Positions 63,815-64,000 of a stretch of 64,000 nt of DNA are shown here, piece by piece. The notes below the pieces were generated by a model, which saw only the letters and a program-made list of their open reading frames with translations, was not told the DNA's origin and did no database searches. Origin of the DNA: Nocardioides conyzicola (GTDB lineage Bacteria > Actinomycetota > Actinomycetes > Propionibacteriales > Nocardioidaceae). A program made the position numbers and the translations under genes. The number at the start of each line of letters is the position of its first letter. Position 1 is the stretch's first letter. Where the stretch lies: contig NZ_BAABKM010000002.1 in the NCBI RefSeq assembly GCF_039543825.1, positions 1,830,133-1,894,132 on the forward strand. Reading direction: 5' to 3'.

Positions 63815-64000
63815 TACTCCGACGCGACCGCCATGGTCGTGCCGAGGCCGATCATCATCACGCCGCCGGCGACGCCGAGGGTGTCGAGCCGCTGCGGGCG
63901 CCGGGCGAACCAGTCGCGGGCCTTGCTCGCGGCGAGCGCCCAGGCACCGTCCGAGACGACCGCCATCGCACCGAAGACGGCGCCGAGCATCGCGAGCTGG
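63814..64000 (-). CDS. LysE-type exporter, C-terminal part only
   Basis: Sixty-one codons run in from the window edge: QLAMLGAVFGAMAVVSDGAWALAA, then RPQRLDTLGVAGGVMMIGLGTTMAV and stop. This is the usual last two helices of LysE/RhtB translocators, where the basic loop WFARRPQRLD joins them. The 5' part lies beyond 64000. Coupled to the next membrane protein gene. Confidence 0.7.
   Translation of the reverse strand, partial: QLAMLGAVFGAMAVVSDGAWALAASKARDWFARRPQRLDTLGVAGGVMMIGLGTTMAVASE

Overview
The window is high-GC actinobacterial chromosome, most like Nocardioides or another Nocardioidaceae genus. The backbone order is DUF6049 protein, CCA-adding enzyme, PadR regulator with inositol-phosphate synthase, bifunctional PBP, alanine-racemase-like protein with FemAB, rpsF-ssb-rpsR-rplI, MATE exporter, dnaB. 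This matches the gene order that flanks dnaA on actinobacterial chromosomes such as Streptomyces, so the window probably lies a few tens of kilobases from oriC. oriC itself is not in the window.

Layout. 1-18750 carries envelope and housekeeping genes, a large secreted M6 peptidase, and a DUF559-like gene bracketed by two related 60-bp palindromes. 18957-24556 is a five-gene accessory module on the + strand: an ECF sigma factor, a small regulatory-domain protein, a cytoplasmic-looking subtilase with a metal-ligand-rich hexapeptide repeat, a TPR-CHAT (caspase-like) protease, and a small protein that resembles a chagasin-type cysteine-protease inhibitor. This is the best candidate in the window for an undescribed system. 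24549-29625 holds two cell-envelope glycosyltransferases, endonuclease IV and a Ser/Thr kinase. 29739-34799 is the ribosomal protein/replication block, with an S6:S18-type leader before rpsF and a LexA-like box plus DnaA-box-like sites before dnaB.

34821-39478 looks like a foreign element with less extreme GC. It is bounded by a perfect 10-bp inverted repeat and has iterated TGTC motifs inside both ends. Its cargo is an HNH-type protein, three unknown proteins and a sulfotransferase, and no transposase is visible. A second intrusion, 42873 to about 44935, carries one DUF4365 nuclease-like/helical-repeat gene and follows the first 38 codons or so of an exonuclease/endonuclease/phosphatase gene. 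Between and after these lie ordinary genes (DUF1684, cis-prenyltransferase, TetR, GNAT and VOC proteins, and an HxlR regulator divergent from a methyltransferase).

50184-56966 is one translationally coupled minus-strand operon: ROK regulator, sulfonate-type ABC transporter, and two sulfatases, the last one frameshifted. 57044-63143 is a catabolic cluster (CoA-acylating semialdehyde dehydrogenase, class III aminotransferase, FAD amine oxidase, cupin) divergent from a PucR-type regulator, which suggests beta-alanine or polyamine degradation. The window ends in a membrane protein and a partial LysE-type exporter.

At least nine genes have a TANNNT hexamer 6-8 nt upstream of the start codon and no Shine-Dalgarno sequence, so leaderless transcription appears common here.
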